From the NCBI RefSeq assembly GCF_000210295.1, contig NC_026740.1, positions 1,123,691 to 1,187,690 of the forward strand: 64,000 bases of DNA, given 5' to 3'. Positions 16,387 through 26,568 of the stretch are shown here, one piece after another (position 1 is the first letter of the stretch; every line of letters starts with the position of its first letter). The notes under the pieces are model-generated. The model was not told the origin of the DNA. It was given only the letters and a program-made list of their open reading frames with translations, and did no database searches. The position numbers were made by a program, and so were the translations under genes. Source of the stretch: Trypanosoma brucei gambiense DAL972 (lineage: Eukaryota; Euglenozoa; Kinetoplastea; Trypanosomatida; Trypanosomatidae).

Positions 16387-19300
16387 ATGGCAGATGAACT
16401 CTCCCAGTTGGGTGTGAATTGGGTAGAGGAATCTTTGCTCCGTCAAGATGTAGAGGCGAATGTGGAGGCACGAGCTGATGCCGCCGCAGCTGCGGATGAG
16501 GCTGAGCTGCAAAAGCGATGGACAGCACTGGAGGAGGTGGAGCGCACAGTGGCTAATATTCAAGAGCAACTTTCCAAAGTCGTTGCTCCTGTGGGCACGG
16601 CAGCTCACAAAATAGTCGAGGAGAAGGACAGCGCTTCCGTGCTACAGTTCTCCCTGCTGAAGGCACAAAGAGAGTTGGAAAGTCGTGCGAAAGCGCTCCG
16701 CAGTTGGCAGATCGAATGCGAGGCACGCCAACGGCGGCGTGTGGAAGAGGCGAAACAGCGTAAGCAAGTGACTGAGCAGGAGGCAGTTATGGCCAGAATG
16801 CGGAATCGTTTGAGTCGTGCCCTTCAGCCGGTAGCGGACGTTCAAGGACTACAAGAGGGCGTAGGGAGTGCGGGGAGGGTTCCCGCATCGACTAACCATC
16901 ACGATTACCACGATCGCCTCACCACGGGCATGGGCTTGACACCTCAGGTGTGGTGGAATGGGAGAATAGGCACACCTAATGGAGCTGCAAGTGTGACTCA
17001 CTCGAACATTTCAACGCCTTCGCGACGTCAACGCCTGTCATCGTCAACTTCTGCCGATGTCCCATTAACTCCTGCACAGTATTCCTGCGGCCCCGTTCTT
17101 CCATCAGCTTATCGAGTGACGCTGACGCCAAGCGATGTCCGCTCCAAGTTGCAGAAATACGCAGATGACAGCGACTTAAGCATTTACAGCGCGAGGTGCC
17201 GCAAGCGGAAGCGGCTAGAAGGAGCTTTAGCGGGTCTAGCAGCGTTAGAAGCTGGAGTGGCCACTGCCAACGGCGAGATCAAGGAGGAGGATACCGATGA
17301 AGACTCGGGGGTTGTGGTGAAGTGTGAGGGTAGTGGCATGAGTAGTTTCCCCAAAGTGAAGACAGAGGGTAGCGCACATGAGAAAAGTGGAGCCTCATTG
17401 CTGGATGCCATAGATGTCGATGCGCTCATGGAGGAGTCTGATGATGCGGCTGTTGAAGTGCTCCAAAAAGTTAAGAAGGAAAAAAGGGCATCAGCAGGCG
17501 GTAGAAAGCACCGGGAGAGGGAAAATACCACGCAAAACTTTACGGACAGGCATGATTCCATTGAAGTCTTGCGTGGTATTTCTTTGGCATCATCCATTTA
17601 TCAAAAATTGTTCGACCACCAACGGGACGGATTGAAGTGGCTGCTGAATCTTCACCGACAGCATGTCGGTGGGATTCTGGGAGATGACATGGGACTCGGG
17701 AAAACTATTCAAATAGCAGCCATGTTAAATGCCCTAAATCATTCCAACCAACTTCGTGGACCCTCTCTAATTGTTACACCGGTCACAGTGCTCCGTCAGT
17801 GGGTGGCAGAGATGCACCGATGGGCTCCATACGTGCGTACCTGTGTTATGCATGCCAGTAGTGCTTCCACTATTTCTCGCGAAAAGCTCATTGATTCGGT
17901 TCGAGGCACTCCAGCAGTGCTCTTAACAACCTATGCGGCCGTTCGTGAGCACTGCCGGTTGCTTCACAACGCATGTTTTCAGTATGTTATTCTTGACGAG
18001 GGGCACAAGATTAGCAACCCGGAGGCTACTGTCACAATTGCTGCCAAGTCGTTTCCCACACCCCACCGGCTCATCCTCTCTGGAACCCCTGTGCAAAATA
18101 CACTCAAGGAACTGTGGTGCCTGTTTGACTTCGTTAAACCAGGCCTACTGGGTACGTTGCGGAGGTTCGAGGAAGAGTTTGAGGTGCCAATCAACGCCAG
18201 TAAGAATATTCGGGCGTCACCTCTCGCTTTGGCCACAGCCGCCGAGACTGCGCGGGTGCTGCACGAGAGCATCTCCCCGTTTTTACTACGTCGACTGAAG
18301 AAGCAAGTGATGAGCGATTCTTTACCGGAGAAATACGAACGGGTTATTCGGTGCCCACTCAGTGATTCCCAATTAGAGGCGTATGTTGACCTCTTAAGTT
18401 CATCACGCGTGCAGAGGTTGATGAGTAACACCCTGTCATACACCCAGTTAATGGGTGGGTTGGACCGTGACGGGCGGGATGCAAGTGGTTGTCTGCACAT
18501 CGCTGGCAAGCGGTTCCAGTTGATGCGTGATAAAGAAAACAAAGGCGTTGTTCGGCATGAGCTGTTTTGCGTGATGCACGAGTTGCGACAAATATGCAAT
18601 CACGTGGATATCTTTCACATGCGACAAGCAAAGGACTTCAACTACACCGACGATATGGAAAACAACTTCTTTCTCGATGTTGTGAATGCCCCTACCGCCA
18701 CTGCAAGGAAAGCGGGTGGAAAAGGCACGACACATTTTTCGATGCGCAGTAACAGGCCGGTAAATTATGAAGGTAGCAGTAAACTTCAAACTCTTAGACA
18801 GCTGCTGAAGTTGTGGCAACGGGGTGGACAGCGTGCGCTGGTCTTCTCCCAGACGCGTGCCATGCTAGATATTATTGAAAATATGTGTGAACAAGAGAGC
18901 CTTACATATATCCGCATGGATGGTACCACCAATAGCTTACGACGGCAGGAACTCATGGATCGTTTCAACGAGGATGACAGAATCGTGGTGGCGCTGCTTA
19001 CCACACGTGTGGGTGGCGTTGGGGTGAACTTAATTGGTGCTGACCGAGTTGTGATATTTGACCCTGACTGGAATCCGGTGACGGATGAGCAGGCGCGTGA
19101 GCGGGCGTGGCGAATTGGGCAAACACGCGATGTGGGTGTTTATCGTCTCATTTCTAGCGGAACAGTGGAGGAGGCGGTGTTGCGACGGCAACTTGCCAAG
19201 ACGTATGTGACCGAGAAAGTTCTGCACGATCCAAAACTTCAACGTTTCTTCTACGAGCAAGGTAGTCTATCAGAGTCGTTCTACCTTGGCGTCGAGTATG

Positions 19301-19767
19301 ACAGCCGGGTGCCACTAGGGAAGAAGCACATCGTCGCTGCACAAGAACTGTTTCCACTTTTAAAGGAAGAACACAATAATGAGGAAGTATTTGCGCTAAC
19401 AGCGGTTGGGCATCAGCGGAGAATCCGAGGGACTGAGGAAGAATCAGGTGGGGCTTCTGTGAGGGCGAAGTCAGAAACAGAAAAAACTGCTGCTGCTTCC
19501 GTGTATCGGGTATGTGCTCCACGGGAGCTTTTTCCTTCTGCCACCACAACGTCACGAACATCTTCTTCCAACATGTCTGAGACGTCATTGCTTCAGGATC
19601 TCGTTGACGGCAATCATGTGCGGATCTCTGGTGTTGACAGCACAGCACAGCGACTCGCGTGTACGTCAGCGTCCCATGCAATGTTGCGTGTGTCGAATGT
19701 CATCCGCACGTTCGAACATCAGACACAAGAGGCATTTGCGAGGCTTCCCAGGGTGGAGGGATCGTAA
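16387..19767 (+). CDS. CSB: CSB/ERCC6/RAD26-type SNF2 ATPase (transcription-coupled repair)
   Basis: 1126 residues from the ATG at 16387; the frame also contains a GTG at 16384, just before it. The N-terminal 400 residues are a coiled coil (about 25-145) and an acidic/basic linker. The SNF2 core begins at LFDHQRDGLKWLLNLHRQ, then GGILGDDMGLGKTIQ (Walker A, about residue 430), LDEGHKISNP (DEGH Walker B, about 536), SGTPVQNTLKELWCLFDFV, and the helicase C lobe RALVFSQTRAM ... RMDGTTNSLRRQ ... RVGGVGVNLIGADRVV ... RAWRIGQTRDVGVYRL (about 816-930). The DEGH box and the LFDHQ lead-in point to the CSB/RAD26 branch. In other eukaryotes this enzyme pushes or remodels stalled RNA polymerase II to start transcription-coupled nucleotide excision repair. 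The tail of about 170 residues is divergent. Confidence 0.9.
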   Translation: MADELSQLGVNWVEESLLRQDVEANVEARADAAAAADEAELQKRWTALEEVERTVANIQEQLSKVVAPVGTAAHKIVEEKDSASVLQFSLLKAQRELESRAKALRSWQIECEARQRRRVEEAKQRKQVTEQEAVMARMRNRLSRALQPVADVQGLQEGVGSAGRVPASTNHHDYHDRLTTGMGLTPQVWWNGRIGTPNGAASVTHSNISTPSRRQRLSSSTSADVPLTPAQYSCGPVLPSAYRVTLTPSDVRSKLQKYADDSDLSIYSARCRKRKRLEGALAGLAALEAGVATANGEIKEEDTDEDSGVVVKCEGSGMSSFPKVKTEGSAHEKSGASLLDAIDVDALMEESDDAAVEVLQKVKKEKRASAGGRKHRERENTTQNFTDRHDSIEVLRGISLASSIYQKLFDHQRDGLKWLLNLHRQHVGGILGDDMGLGKTIQIAAMLNALNHSNQLRGPSLIVTPVTVLRQWVAEMHRWAPYVRTCVMHASSASTISREKLIDSVRGTPAVLLTTYAAVREHCRLLHNACFQYVILDEGHKISNPEATVTIAAKSFPTPHRLILSGTPVQNTLKELWCLFDFVKPGLLGTLRRFEEEFEVPINASKNIRASPLALATAAETARVLHESISPFLLRRLKKQVMSDSLPEKYERVIRCPLSDSQLEAYVDLLSSSRVQRLMSNTLSYTQLMGGLDRDGRDASGCLHIAGKRFQLMRDKENKGVVRHELFCVMHELRQICNHVDIFHMRQAKDFNYTDDMENNFFLDVVNAPTATARKAGGKGTTHFSMRSNRPVNYEGSSKLQTLRQLLKLWQRGGQRALVFSQTRAMLDIIENMCEQESLTYIRMDGTTNSLRRQELMDRFNEDDRIVVALLTTRVGGVGVNLIGADRVVIFDPDWNPVTDEQARERAWRIGQTRDVGVYRLISSGTVEEAVLRRQLAKTYVTEKVLHDPKLQRFFYEQGSLSESFYLGVEYDSRVPLGKKHIVAAQELFPLLKEEHNNEEVFALTAVGHQRRIRGTEEESGGASVRAKSETEKTAAASVYRVCAPRELFPSATTTSRTSSSNMSETSLLQDLVDGNHVRISGVDSTAQRLACTSASHAMLRVSNVIRTFEHQTQEAFARLPRVEGS

Positions 19768-19949
19768 AGTGGCCTTTTCCCTTTTTTTAAAGAGAAAGTT
19801 TGCCCTGCTCGCATCCGTGCGTGCGTTTCGAAGCTTCATTGCACGGTGCTGTGGCGGATGACCATTGTTGACGGCCGCGTGGCGGTTGATTGTTTGAGAG
19901 AGGTGGCTTCCGCTATGATCGGGGACGGGGAAAAAGTTGAGTGATGAAC

Positions 19950-19971
19950 ATATATATATATATATATATAT
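19950..19971. repeat. AT dinucleotide repeat, 22 bp
   Basis: Eleven uninterrupted AT units, about 180 bp after the CSB stop codon. Confidence 0.95.
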
Positions 19972-20912
19972 GAAGTTATACCCGACCCCTTACAAGCTGA
20001 AGTGTGTACCGACGAGCGTCAGGACGTTTCCTTTGTAAACAGTTTTGTTTTCCCTTTCTTACTTCCGGTTTTTGTTACTATCATAACATTTCGTTGGAGC
20101 ACTTACTCACAAACGCTTGCGAGCGGTAGATGCCCATGACCTTCATAAAGCGCATATGCCTACTTCTGTATGTACGTTTGGAGGTAACTTGTAGTAACTG
20201 TTTTACTGTATTGTCATTGTGTGGTGTGTAGCGCAACGGATACTTTTGCTTTGCTTCCTTCTTTTTCTTTCTTTACTGCTGTTAGCTATAGAATTGCAAC
20301 CCCTCCCTTTCTCTTATTGGTTGCCTATTTGGGGCGTCGTATATATATATAATTTTTGACCACTTCTGACAGGGGTGGTCGTCCGCACGTGAAAGGGGAG
20401 GGGCGGAACGCCTGCGTTACAACGGGTGTGAGATAGAAGAAAAGGCGAATAGGAGAAAAAAGGGCCGGGCGCCTCTTATGTATTGCCCACACAGAAACAT
20501 TTAGACCTGCCCGTTGTTTCACTAAGGGGAGAAAGCGTGGGGAGCCAAAAAGAAAAAAAAGATATTAAGAGAAGAGCCGCGCACCGAAATCAGCAGTACT
20601 AGAAGCAAAGAAGAAGGAGGTATCAAAAAAAAAACAACAAGAGATAAGAGAAAGGTAAATAAGGATAAAGGTGACGGAATACATAGAGGAGAGCGACGAG
20701 CAGTGTGAGGGACACACACGCGGTTGAACAGAAGGAACGCAACGGATATCCGACAGGCCTCCACAAAAGAAATAATAAAAGAGGGGCTGAAGGGACCCAC
20801 CGGTTCCCACAGCTTTCATTAGTTGTTTTTCTTCATTCTGGTTTGGAAGTGTCCGGTGGTTCACTGCTGTGTTTTGTCGAGTGTTGTTGTTATTTATATT
20901 CCCACTGTTACC

Positions 20913-20915
<3 letters not shown>

Positions 20916-20952
<37 letters not shown>
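20916..20952. repeat. AT dinucleotide repeat, 37 bp
   Basis: Uninterrupted TA dinucleotides, the longest such tract in the window. Confidence 0.95.
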
Positions 20953-20954
<2 letters not shown>

Positions 20955-21693
20955 GCTTACTGTCTTTGTGCGGTGACTTAGTGGTGAGAAGATTGCATCA
21001 TCATTATTATCACCATTATTGAGACTATTACGAGTATTGCGAATATTTATATTTTGGCACATCCCTTTTGAGTCCAAGAAAGGAGGAGGAAAAAAGTAGA
21101 AAAAAAAAGAAAAAATCGCATCAACTGATTTCTTCCATTGCTGCGATAGTAATAACCATATTTGGTGGCACCGTTGACGTGTTCTTTTCAGTTTTTTCAT
21201 TCACCCCTTTGGGATTCTGGGTGGGGTCTATCCAAGGTATTTAAATATTTTTTTCCCCTCTTTGTTTCTTGTTTCTTTCCACGATTTTGGGCTTTTTTGC
21301 ACGGGGTCTCTGTCCCACACCGACGCATATACGCACTAAAAAAAAACAAAAAGATCCCCATTTCACCGTTGAAGGAGGTGAAGGCAAACAAAAAATAAAA
21401 ATAAAAGGGAGAGAGAAGGGTTATTGCTTCAATAATCGGAAGGGTTGATTGCACTCCGCCCACCAACCAATCTCATTTTTTTTTTATTTGTGTTTTGTAC
21501 TCGACTACTATTTTTTTTTTTGTGTGTGTGTGTGCGTGTATTTGTGAGGAACTGTGTGCCACTTAACTTGGAACGGAGGTGAGCGGGAGAGCGAGAGAGA
21601 GAGAGTGAGAGAGTCTCTCTGTGTCTGTCTGTGTGTCTGAAAGAGGAATTTGCTTTAGTGGGTTTGAGCGCTGAGGAATCCATTTCCCCCAAA

Positions 21694-23775
21694 ATGCAAC
21701 AACAACAGCAGCAACAGCAGCAGCCATCACAAAACGCAGAGGCCAGTCGTAGCCGCCAGTGTAGCAGTTCGTTTGGGAGGCCATGTGTTGCTCTTTCATG
21801 GAATATCATGCAATTATACAAACGCATCAATAGCAAACTTTGTGAGGAGATGCGACGGCGCCCCACACGGTCCAGATGTAACGATGGCTACGATGACAAA
21901 CATGGTCACTATTTTATGTACACAGGTGAGGAAATATGGGGACGGTACACCGTATTGGGTGCATTGGGACGTGGCAGCTTTGGAACTGTGCTGAGGTGCT
22001 TTGACGAGAAGCATCAGGAACAGGTGGCGGTGAAGGTGGTTCGGAATGGGGATTACTTTCGTGCGCAAGGTCTGATAGAGGTGGACATCGTTTCGCGGTT
22101 AAATAACATTCCTGCATTAGACAATTTGGTTGTGCGGTTGAGAAAGGTGTTCATGTGGAAGAATCATTTGGTACTGGTGTTTGAGATGTTAAGCATGAAT
22201 CTCTTCCAGTTAATCCAACGAACGAACTATAATGGTGTCAGTCTTGACCTAACCAGAAAGTTTGCCTACCAGCTGGTGCTTGTGCTGAAGCAGTTAGAGG
22301 AGCATGATCCACCGATAATTCACAGTGACGTAAAGCCTGAGAATGTCGTTCTTCGGGACGCAAGTCGCAGTAGCATTCGCCTTATTGATTTTGGAAGCGC
22401 CTGCTTCATGAGGCAAGGAGCAACACTATACAAGTACGTGCAGTCTCGTTTCTACCGTAGTGTTGAAGTTATATTAGAACTTAACTACGACACAGCCATC
22501 GATAGATGGTCCCTTGGTTGCATGCTTGTTGAGCTTCACACCGGTGTGCCACTGTTTCCGGGCAAAACAGAAGTTGATCAAATTGCACGCTTTACTGGCG
22601 TCCTCGGGCCAATACCCGACGATATGATCGAGCGCAGTGGGAAGAAGGATATATTTTTTCACGACAGTAGACAATCGCAACAACAACATCCACTGGGAAC
22701 GGGTTGCCCTCCAGAAGATACCCCTGAGGAAGAGACATTACCCGCGGTTGGGCAGCGTCAGGAGGTTGTAGCATCACCATCACCAGTTATAGCTGCCGAT
22801 GTGCTTCACAGTCTCTCAGCCGCATCGTCCGTATCTGCTGTGACGGCGACGTCGGGTCCGCAAGGGGCTTGCAGTAGTGGTGTTCCTGCGACTTCCGGGC
22901 CTTCCCCCACATGCACGACGGCTGCTTCTTTGAGTGGTCGAATTGTTACAAGAAACGCTACATGTGTGCCATGCAGTAGCACCTTAGGGATGTCTTGCCA
23001 AGGTGGTAGTAGCACTAGCAATAACAACATTGCGAGTACCAAGGGGACCTCAGCATCGGCCACTTCTGCGGCGCGTCGCCCAATGACTGCTGTTAACATG
23101 ACTTCCTCGGGTAAAAAGGGTGGTGCCGCACCGTCAACTGCAATGACGGGTGCAAGTCGGGGTTTGTCATCGACCCCTTCAACGTATAAGATGCGTTTCC
23201 CCCCGTCGAATAGTTTAAAACCTCAGTCGAAGTCCCCATCTACCAGCAACGTAGGCATCGCAAATGCCAACACAGCTGCGGACAGTGGTGGAGGAAACAG
23301 CAATGCAACTGAAAATGCAGGCCATTCCACAGCTGCGGTTTCTTCCCGTGCCCCCGCGTGGTCCCGCCCATCCAATTCAACTCCAAAGCTACGGCCGGCA
23401 GCGGGCGTGCTGGGAAGCGGAACGGGACCTCTTTTTGGTACTTCCACTTTGCCACAGGGTCGAGTTACCGCTCCGCAGAAGATGGAAGCAACAACGGCGA
23501 AGAGCCCGTTTACACTTCGGGTTCCTCCGACTCCCGAACAATGTCAGAGTCTCGCTGATATTATTGGTGTTTACACGGGAGGGCCACGAGGTTGTCGTCG
23601 TGGTCAAGCAGGACATGATGTTAGTGACTACTTGGTGTTTTTAGACTTTATCCAGCGGCTACTCTGCTATGACCCAAAGGAGCGTTTGAGCTGCGCTGAT
23701 GCATTAAGACATCCTTTCTTATCAGCTTTAGAGGTGCAAAGGCAGTGGAAGTATTTGGGCGTTGGTTCCTCTTAG
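21694..23775 (+). CDS. DYRK-family (CMGC) dual-specificity protein kinase
   Basis: 693 residues from the first ATG. It opens with nine Gln (mixed CAA/CAG codons). The kinase domain starts near residue 82: GALGRGSFGTVLRCFD (glycine loop), VAVKVV (Lys ~114), HSDVKPENV (catalytic loop, ~210), IDFGSACF (DFG, ~231) and YKYVQSRFYRS (activation loop with the YxY of DYRKs), then DRWSLGCMLVELHTGVPLFPG. The family HCDLKPENI reads HSDVKPENV here and the RSPEV after the activation loop reads RSVEV; the catalytic residues are intact. Between IFFHD (~residue 323) and the final helices (DYLVFLDFIQRLLCYDPKER, ~640) sits an insert of roughly 300 Ser/Thr/Ala/Gly-rich residues, far longer than usual. DYRKs autophosphorylate the activation-loop Tyr and then act on Ser/Thr. 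Confidence 0.9.
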   Translation: MQQQQQQQQQPSQNAEASRSRQCSSSFGRPCVALSWNIMQLYKRINSKLCEEMRRRPTRSRCNDGYDDKHGHYFMYTGEEIWGRYTVLGALGRGSFGTVLRCFDEKHQEQVAVKVVRNGDYFRAQGLIEVDIVSRLNNIPALDNLVVRLRKVFMWKNHLVLVFEMLSMNLFQLIQRTNYNGVSLDLTRKFAYQLVLVLKQLEEHDPPIIHSDVKPENVVLRDASRSSIRLIDFGSACFMRQGATLYKYVQSRFYRSVEVILELNYDTAIDRWSLGCMLVELHTGVPLFPGKTEVDQIARFTGVLGPIPDDMIERSGKKDIFFHDSRQSQQQHPLGTGCPPEDTPEEETLPAVGQRQEVVASPSPVIAADVLHSLSAASSVSAVTATSGPQGACSSGVPATSGPSPTCTTAASLSGRIVTRNATCVPCSSTLGMSCQGGSSTSNNNIASTKGTSASATSAARRPMTAVNMTSSGKKGGAAPSTAMTGASRGLSSTPSTYKMRFPPSNSLKPQSKSPSTSNVGIANANTAADSGGGNSNATENAGHSTAAVSSRAPAWSRPSNSTPKLRPAAGVLGSGTGPLFGTSTLPQGRVTAPQKMEATTAKSPFTLRVPPTPEQCQSLADIIGVYTGGPRGCRRGQAGHDVSDYLVFLDFIQRLLCYDPKERLSCADALRHPFLSALEVQRQWKYLGVGSS
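21697..21723 (+). repeat. Polyglutamine run (9 codons)
   Basis: Nine consecutive CAA/CAG codons immediately after the start ATG of the DYRK-family kinase. Confidence 0.9.
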
Positions 23776-25065
23776 TGGTGGAACACGGTTGTAGGTTCTA
23801 ATACGCACATATATAGACATACATATATATATTGTACACACCATTTTGTGGTCGGTTTTTTTCCATTTTTTTTTTAAAATGCGTCTGTTACCAGTGTGAC
23901 TTTGGTGGAAGGAACTCACTAAAGGCAGTATCAGCTGGTATATCGATAGATGAACGTGTGTGTGCGTGTGGGAAACAAGCGTTATATCGTCATGAATGAA
24001 TGCATGTCCGCGGTTGCGCGTGTAATTGTGTCTGTGGGTCTGTTGGCTCACTTAATGAAGCACGGGGAGAGTCTTAGCGAAGCGGAATGGAGGAGGATGA
24101 GGAGGATAAGGTTGGTAATTCTCATTTCTTTGTTGTTTTTGCCTTACTTCAAAAAGGAAAAAAAGCTCCTTGCCTCTAAATTGGCGTTGGAAATACTGGT
24201 ACTCGTTATATTGAGGGCGATGGCATGCCGTGGGAATGGTTTCGACGTGACTTGGTGGTCCAATTGCGGTTTTTGTTATTTATCACGGTGGTGAGGCTTT
24301 GTTCCTGCTTTGTCCCTGAAATTTTCCCGAAATTCTTTTCGTTTGTTTAGTGTTTCTGCGATTATTTGTCCCCGAATGCGCGCGCTTCTTTTTCCCCCCT
24401 TTGTTGTTGAAAATAATTTCCCTCTTTTTTTGTTTTTACCTCGCGTGCGTGACCTCGTTCTTTGTTTGTACCGCTTGAATTTTTAGTTACCTTCGTCCCC
24501 CGATGCTCGCGTATGAGGGAAGGAGGGAAAGGGGAAGCAGAGGATTTCACTCCTTGTGTGATTGCTGTTATCAAGGAAAGCGCCTTCACCTACGTTTAGG
24601 AACGCATATTTTGTGGGGTCAAATAGTCCCTACCGCAAGGACTTTACAATTCATCCTTTTTGTTTTCTTTCCACTTATTTGCCTTCCATCTCTTTTTTTT
24701 ACCTTCTTATTTCCATCTATATTTGTTGAATTATGTTAGGTTTTACCTTTCCTCCATATGCCTTCCCGTCTACTTCATGTTCCATTTACCTACCCACTTT
24801 CAGTGCGCAACTGAGTTGCGACGTCGTGTAGAGCTACTTTGTTTGTGGCTTCAATGATTTTGCGCTTTCTTCAAAAATAAATAAATAAAGAACTTTAAAA
24901 AAAAAAGGAAAGAAAAGAGTTGTTTTCATTGGTACATTCGTTTCTTCCTTTTTTTCTTTTTCCCTTCTCATCCTTGACTCAAGGTAAACACCGTCCGTTA
25001 CTGAGCTGAGAAGCGTTTTCTGCTAACTCGTTGTGTCAACGACACCCTAAACCCGCAGGAATTTC
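23776..25065. other. Spacer; kinase 3' UTR and trans-splice tract
   Basis: A 114-residue frame at 23950-24294 has a hydrophobic, unstructured composition and no other support, so it was not called. T-rich runs occur throughout (24386-24440, 24655-24720). The tract at about 24940-24972, ending with AG at 24982-24983, is the likely acceptor for the next gene, giving a 5' UTR of about 80 nt. Confidence 0.5.
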
Positions 25066-26568
25066 ATGGCAACTGAGGTGAAGCCAGCAGGTTCCACCTT
25101 GGAGTTCCTCGTTGGAGAAAACAATGAACAACAGTTATGGGCGGAAGTGTATACGCGGCAATTTCCCACTGATGATGAGTTTGAGTGCCTCACAGCAGAG
25201 GAGCAGGGGGAACTTTTGGCGGAGCTGCGTGAGGAAGTGGAACTGTTGGATGTAGAGGCGGGTATGATGCAGAGGCATGCGGAGTCATTGCGCCTCACTC
25301 GGAGTACTGCGCCCACTACAAACGTGAGCAGCGCTCGGCGGTCGCTGATGGCATTTGTGTCGGGTGGTACCGGCAACCTCAGCGAAGAAGCGACTCCCGG
25401 TGACTCTGCCGCAGTTAACCAGTCAGACGACTGGTCGGAACAGCAAATGGCGGCAGCAGCAACGGGCAGTGGTGTACTTAATACAACATCCACAGGTTCA
25501 ACCCGCCGCGGGCAGCCTTACAGCCGTAAGTTGGCAGATGCAAAGGATGCGTACGTAGTGCTTGAGGATCGAGTTGCCATGCTCACCAAGGAAAGAGAGC
25601 GGATGAAGCAACAGAAGGACAAGGAGGAGCGTGACAATGATCATTTGCGTGACTTGTTCCGTGCCACCGTGGAAGAGGCGGTGAATCGTATGAAGGAGCT
25701 ACGTTTAGAGGAGCTGCAGTTTAATCGTGAGGTTATCTGCGAGGCAACTGGTACGGCGTCGGCTGATGACTTGTTGCGGTATATGAACAATCGTCACGGT
25801 GCCCAGGGAAAATATTTAGATAAGCTTAATGCGCAGTGTGCCGCTGCTGAAAGGAGCATCCTACAGCACCAGCGGAATTTGAAGCAGCGGCGTGCTGCCG
25901 GTGAGGCGTTTCATGCTATTGACTTTGAGCAGTTGCGTATTGAAAATCAGAAGTTTGTGGAAAGAATTGAACGGAAAAATTTAGAGTTAGTTGAGCTCAA
26001 AGGGACTTCCACCCGGACGGTACAGACCTTGAATAACCTTATGGACACTCTTAATGGGCTCACTTCGGAGCAGAGTCGTCTGCGGAAGGATTACAAAAAC
26101 CGATGTGAATATTTGGCTAGACTGAAAAGAGAGATGGTGTCTGTTGCCCAAGAAGCAAAAGTGGCTGAGCAGAAGAACACGGCGATTAAACTCCGTCATG
26201 AAGCGGTGCGTGTTCCAAAAATTGAAAACTACATGGCTCAAAAGGCAGAAGAGTATGAATTGCGGAAGGCTCAGCGTAACTGGCAGCGAAAGGTGGAGAT
26301 TGCAGAGGGGCAGTTGGGACTGATGAAGCAGCAGATACGTGTGCTGGTTAATGCAACGGATGCCCAACGAAGACGTAAGAGACTTTTGGCACATCAACGC
26401 TCAACAGCATCAACCAAGCATTCGGTCCATGGCAGGAGGACTAGCGTAAGTGGGGAGACGCGGACTGCCAACTTTGCCTGCCCTGACGGCACCATTGACG
26501 TTCAAGTGCAACAGGAGCCAGTTGTGGGAGGAAGTAAAGGTCTTTTGGACATGAAGAGAAGGCAATAG
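25066..26568 (+). CDS. Coiled-coil protein of the CCDC113/CCDC96 (DUF4201) ciliary family
   Basis: 500 residues, Glu/Arg/Gln-rich, helical and coiled coil from about 165 to 455 with disordered ends. The central block DFEQLRIENQKFVERIERKN (about residues 286-305) followed by LVELKGTSTRTVQTLNNL fits the DUF4201 signature (DFEQLKIENQ.L.EKIEERN). That domain defines CCDC96/FAP184 and CCDC113/FAP263 of motile cilia, which sit near the base of radial spoke 3 and the nexin-dynein regulatory complex. Length and the extended acidic N-terminus suit CCDC96 more than CCDC113, but I cannot separate them by eye. Expected location is the flagellar axoneme. It begins at the first ATG after the predicted acceptor. 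Confidence 0.7.
   Translation: MATEVKPAGSTLEFLVGENNEQQLWAEVYTRQFPTDDEFECLTAEEQGELLAELREEVELLDVEAGMMQRHAESLRLTRSTAPTTNVSSARRSLMAFVSGGTGNLSEEATPGDSAAVNQSDDWSEQQMAAAATGSGVLNTTSTGSTRRGQPYSRKLADAKDAYVVLEDRVAMLTKERERMKQQKDKEERDNDHLRDLFRATVEEAVNRMKELRLEELQFNREVICEATGTASADDLLRYMNNRHGAQGKYLDKLNAQCAAAERSILQHQRNLKQRRAAGEAFHAIDFEQLRIENQKFVERIERKNLELVELKGTSTRTVQTLNNLMDTLNGLTSEQSRLRKDYKNRCEYLARLKREMVSVAQEAKVAEQKNTAIKLRHEAVRVPKIENYMAQKAEEYELRKAQRNWQRKVEIAEGQLGLMKQQIRVLVNATDAQRRRKRLLAHQRSTASTKHSVHGRRTSVSGETRTANFACPDGTIDVQVQQEPVVGGSKGLLDMKRRQ

Larger units (their letters stand above)
19768..21693. other. 1.9-kb spacer with AT repeats
   Basis: No gene supported. It contains a 22-bp AT repeat (19950-19971), a 37-bp AT repeat (20916-20952), T-rich tracts at about 21243-21300 and 21476-21520, and GT- and GA-rich runs at 21520-21650. 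The reading frame of the downstream kinase extends back to 21631 but only from a GTG. Confidence 0.5.

Noticed and set aside
23950..24294. 114-codon ATG frame after the DYRK gene
   Set aside because: Composition is irregular and hydrophobic with no motif, and no good polypyrimidine-AG signal was seen just before it; most likely 3' UTR.
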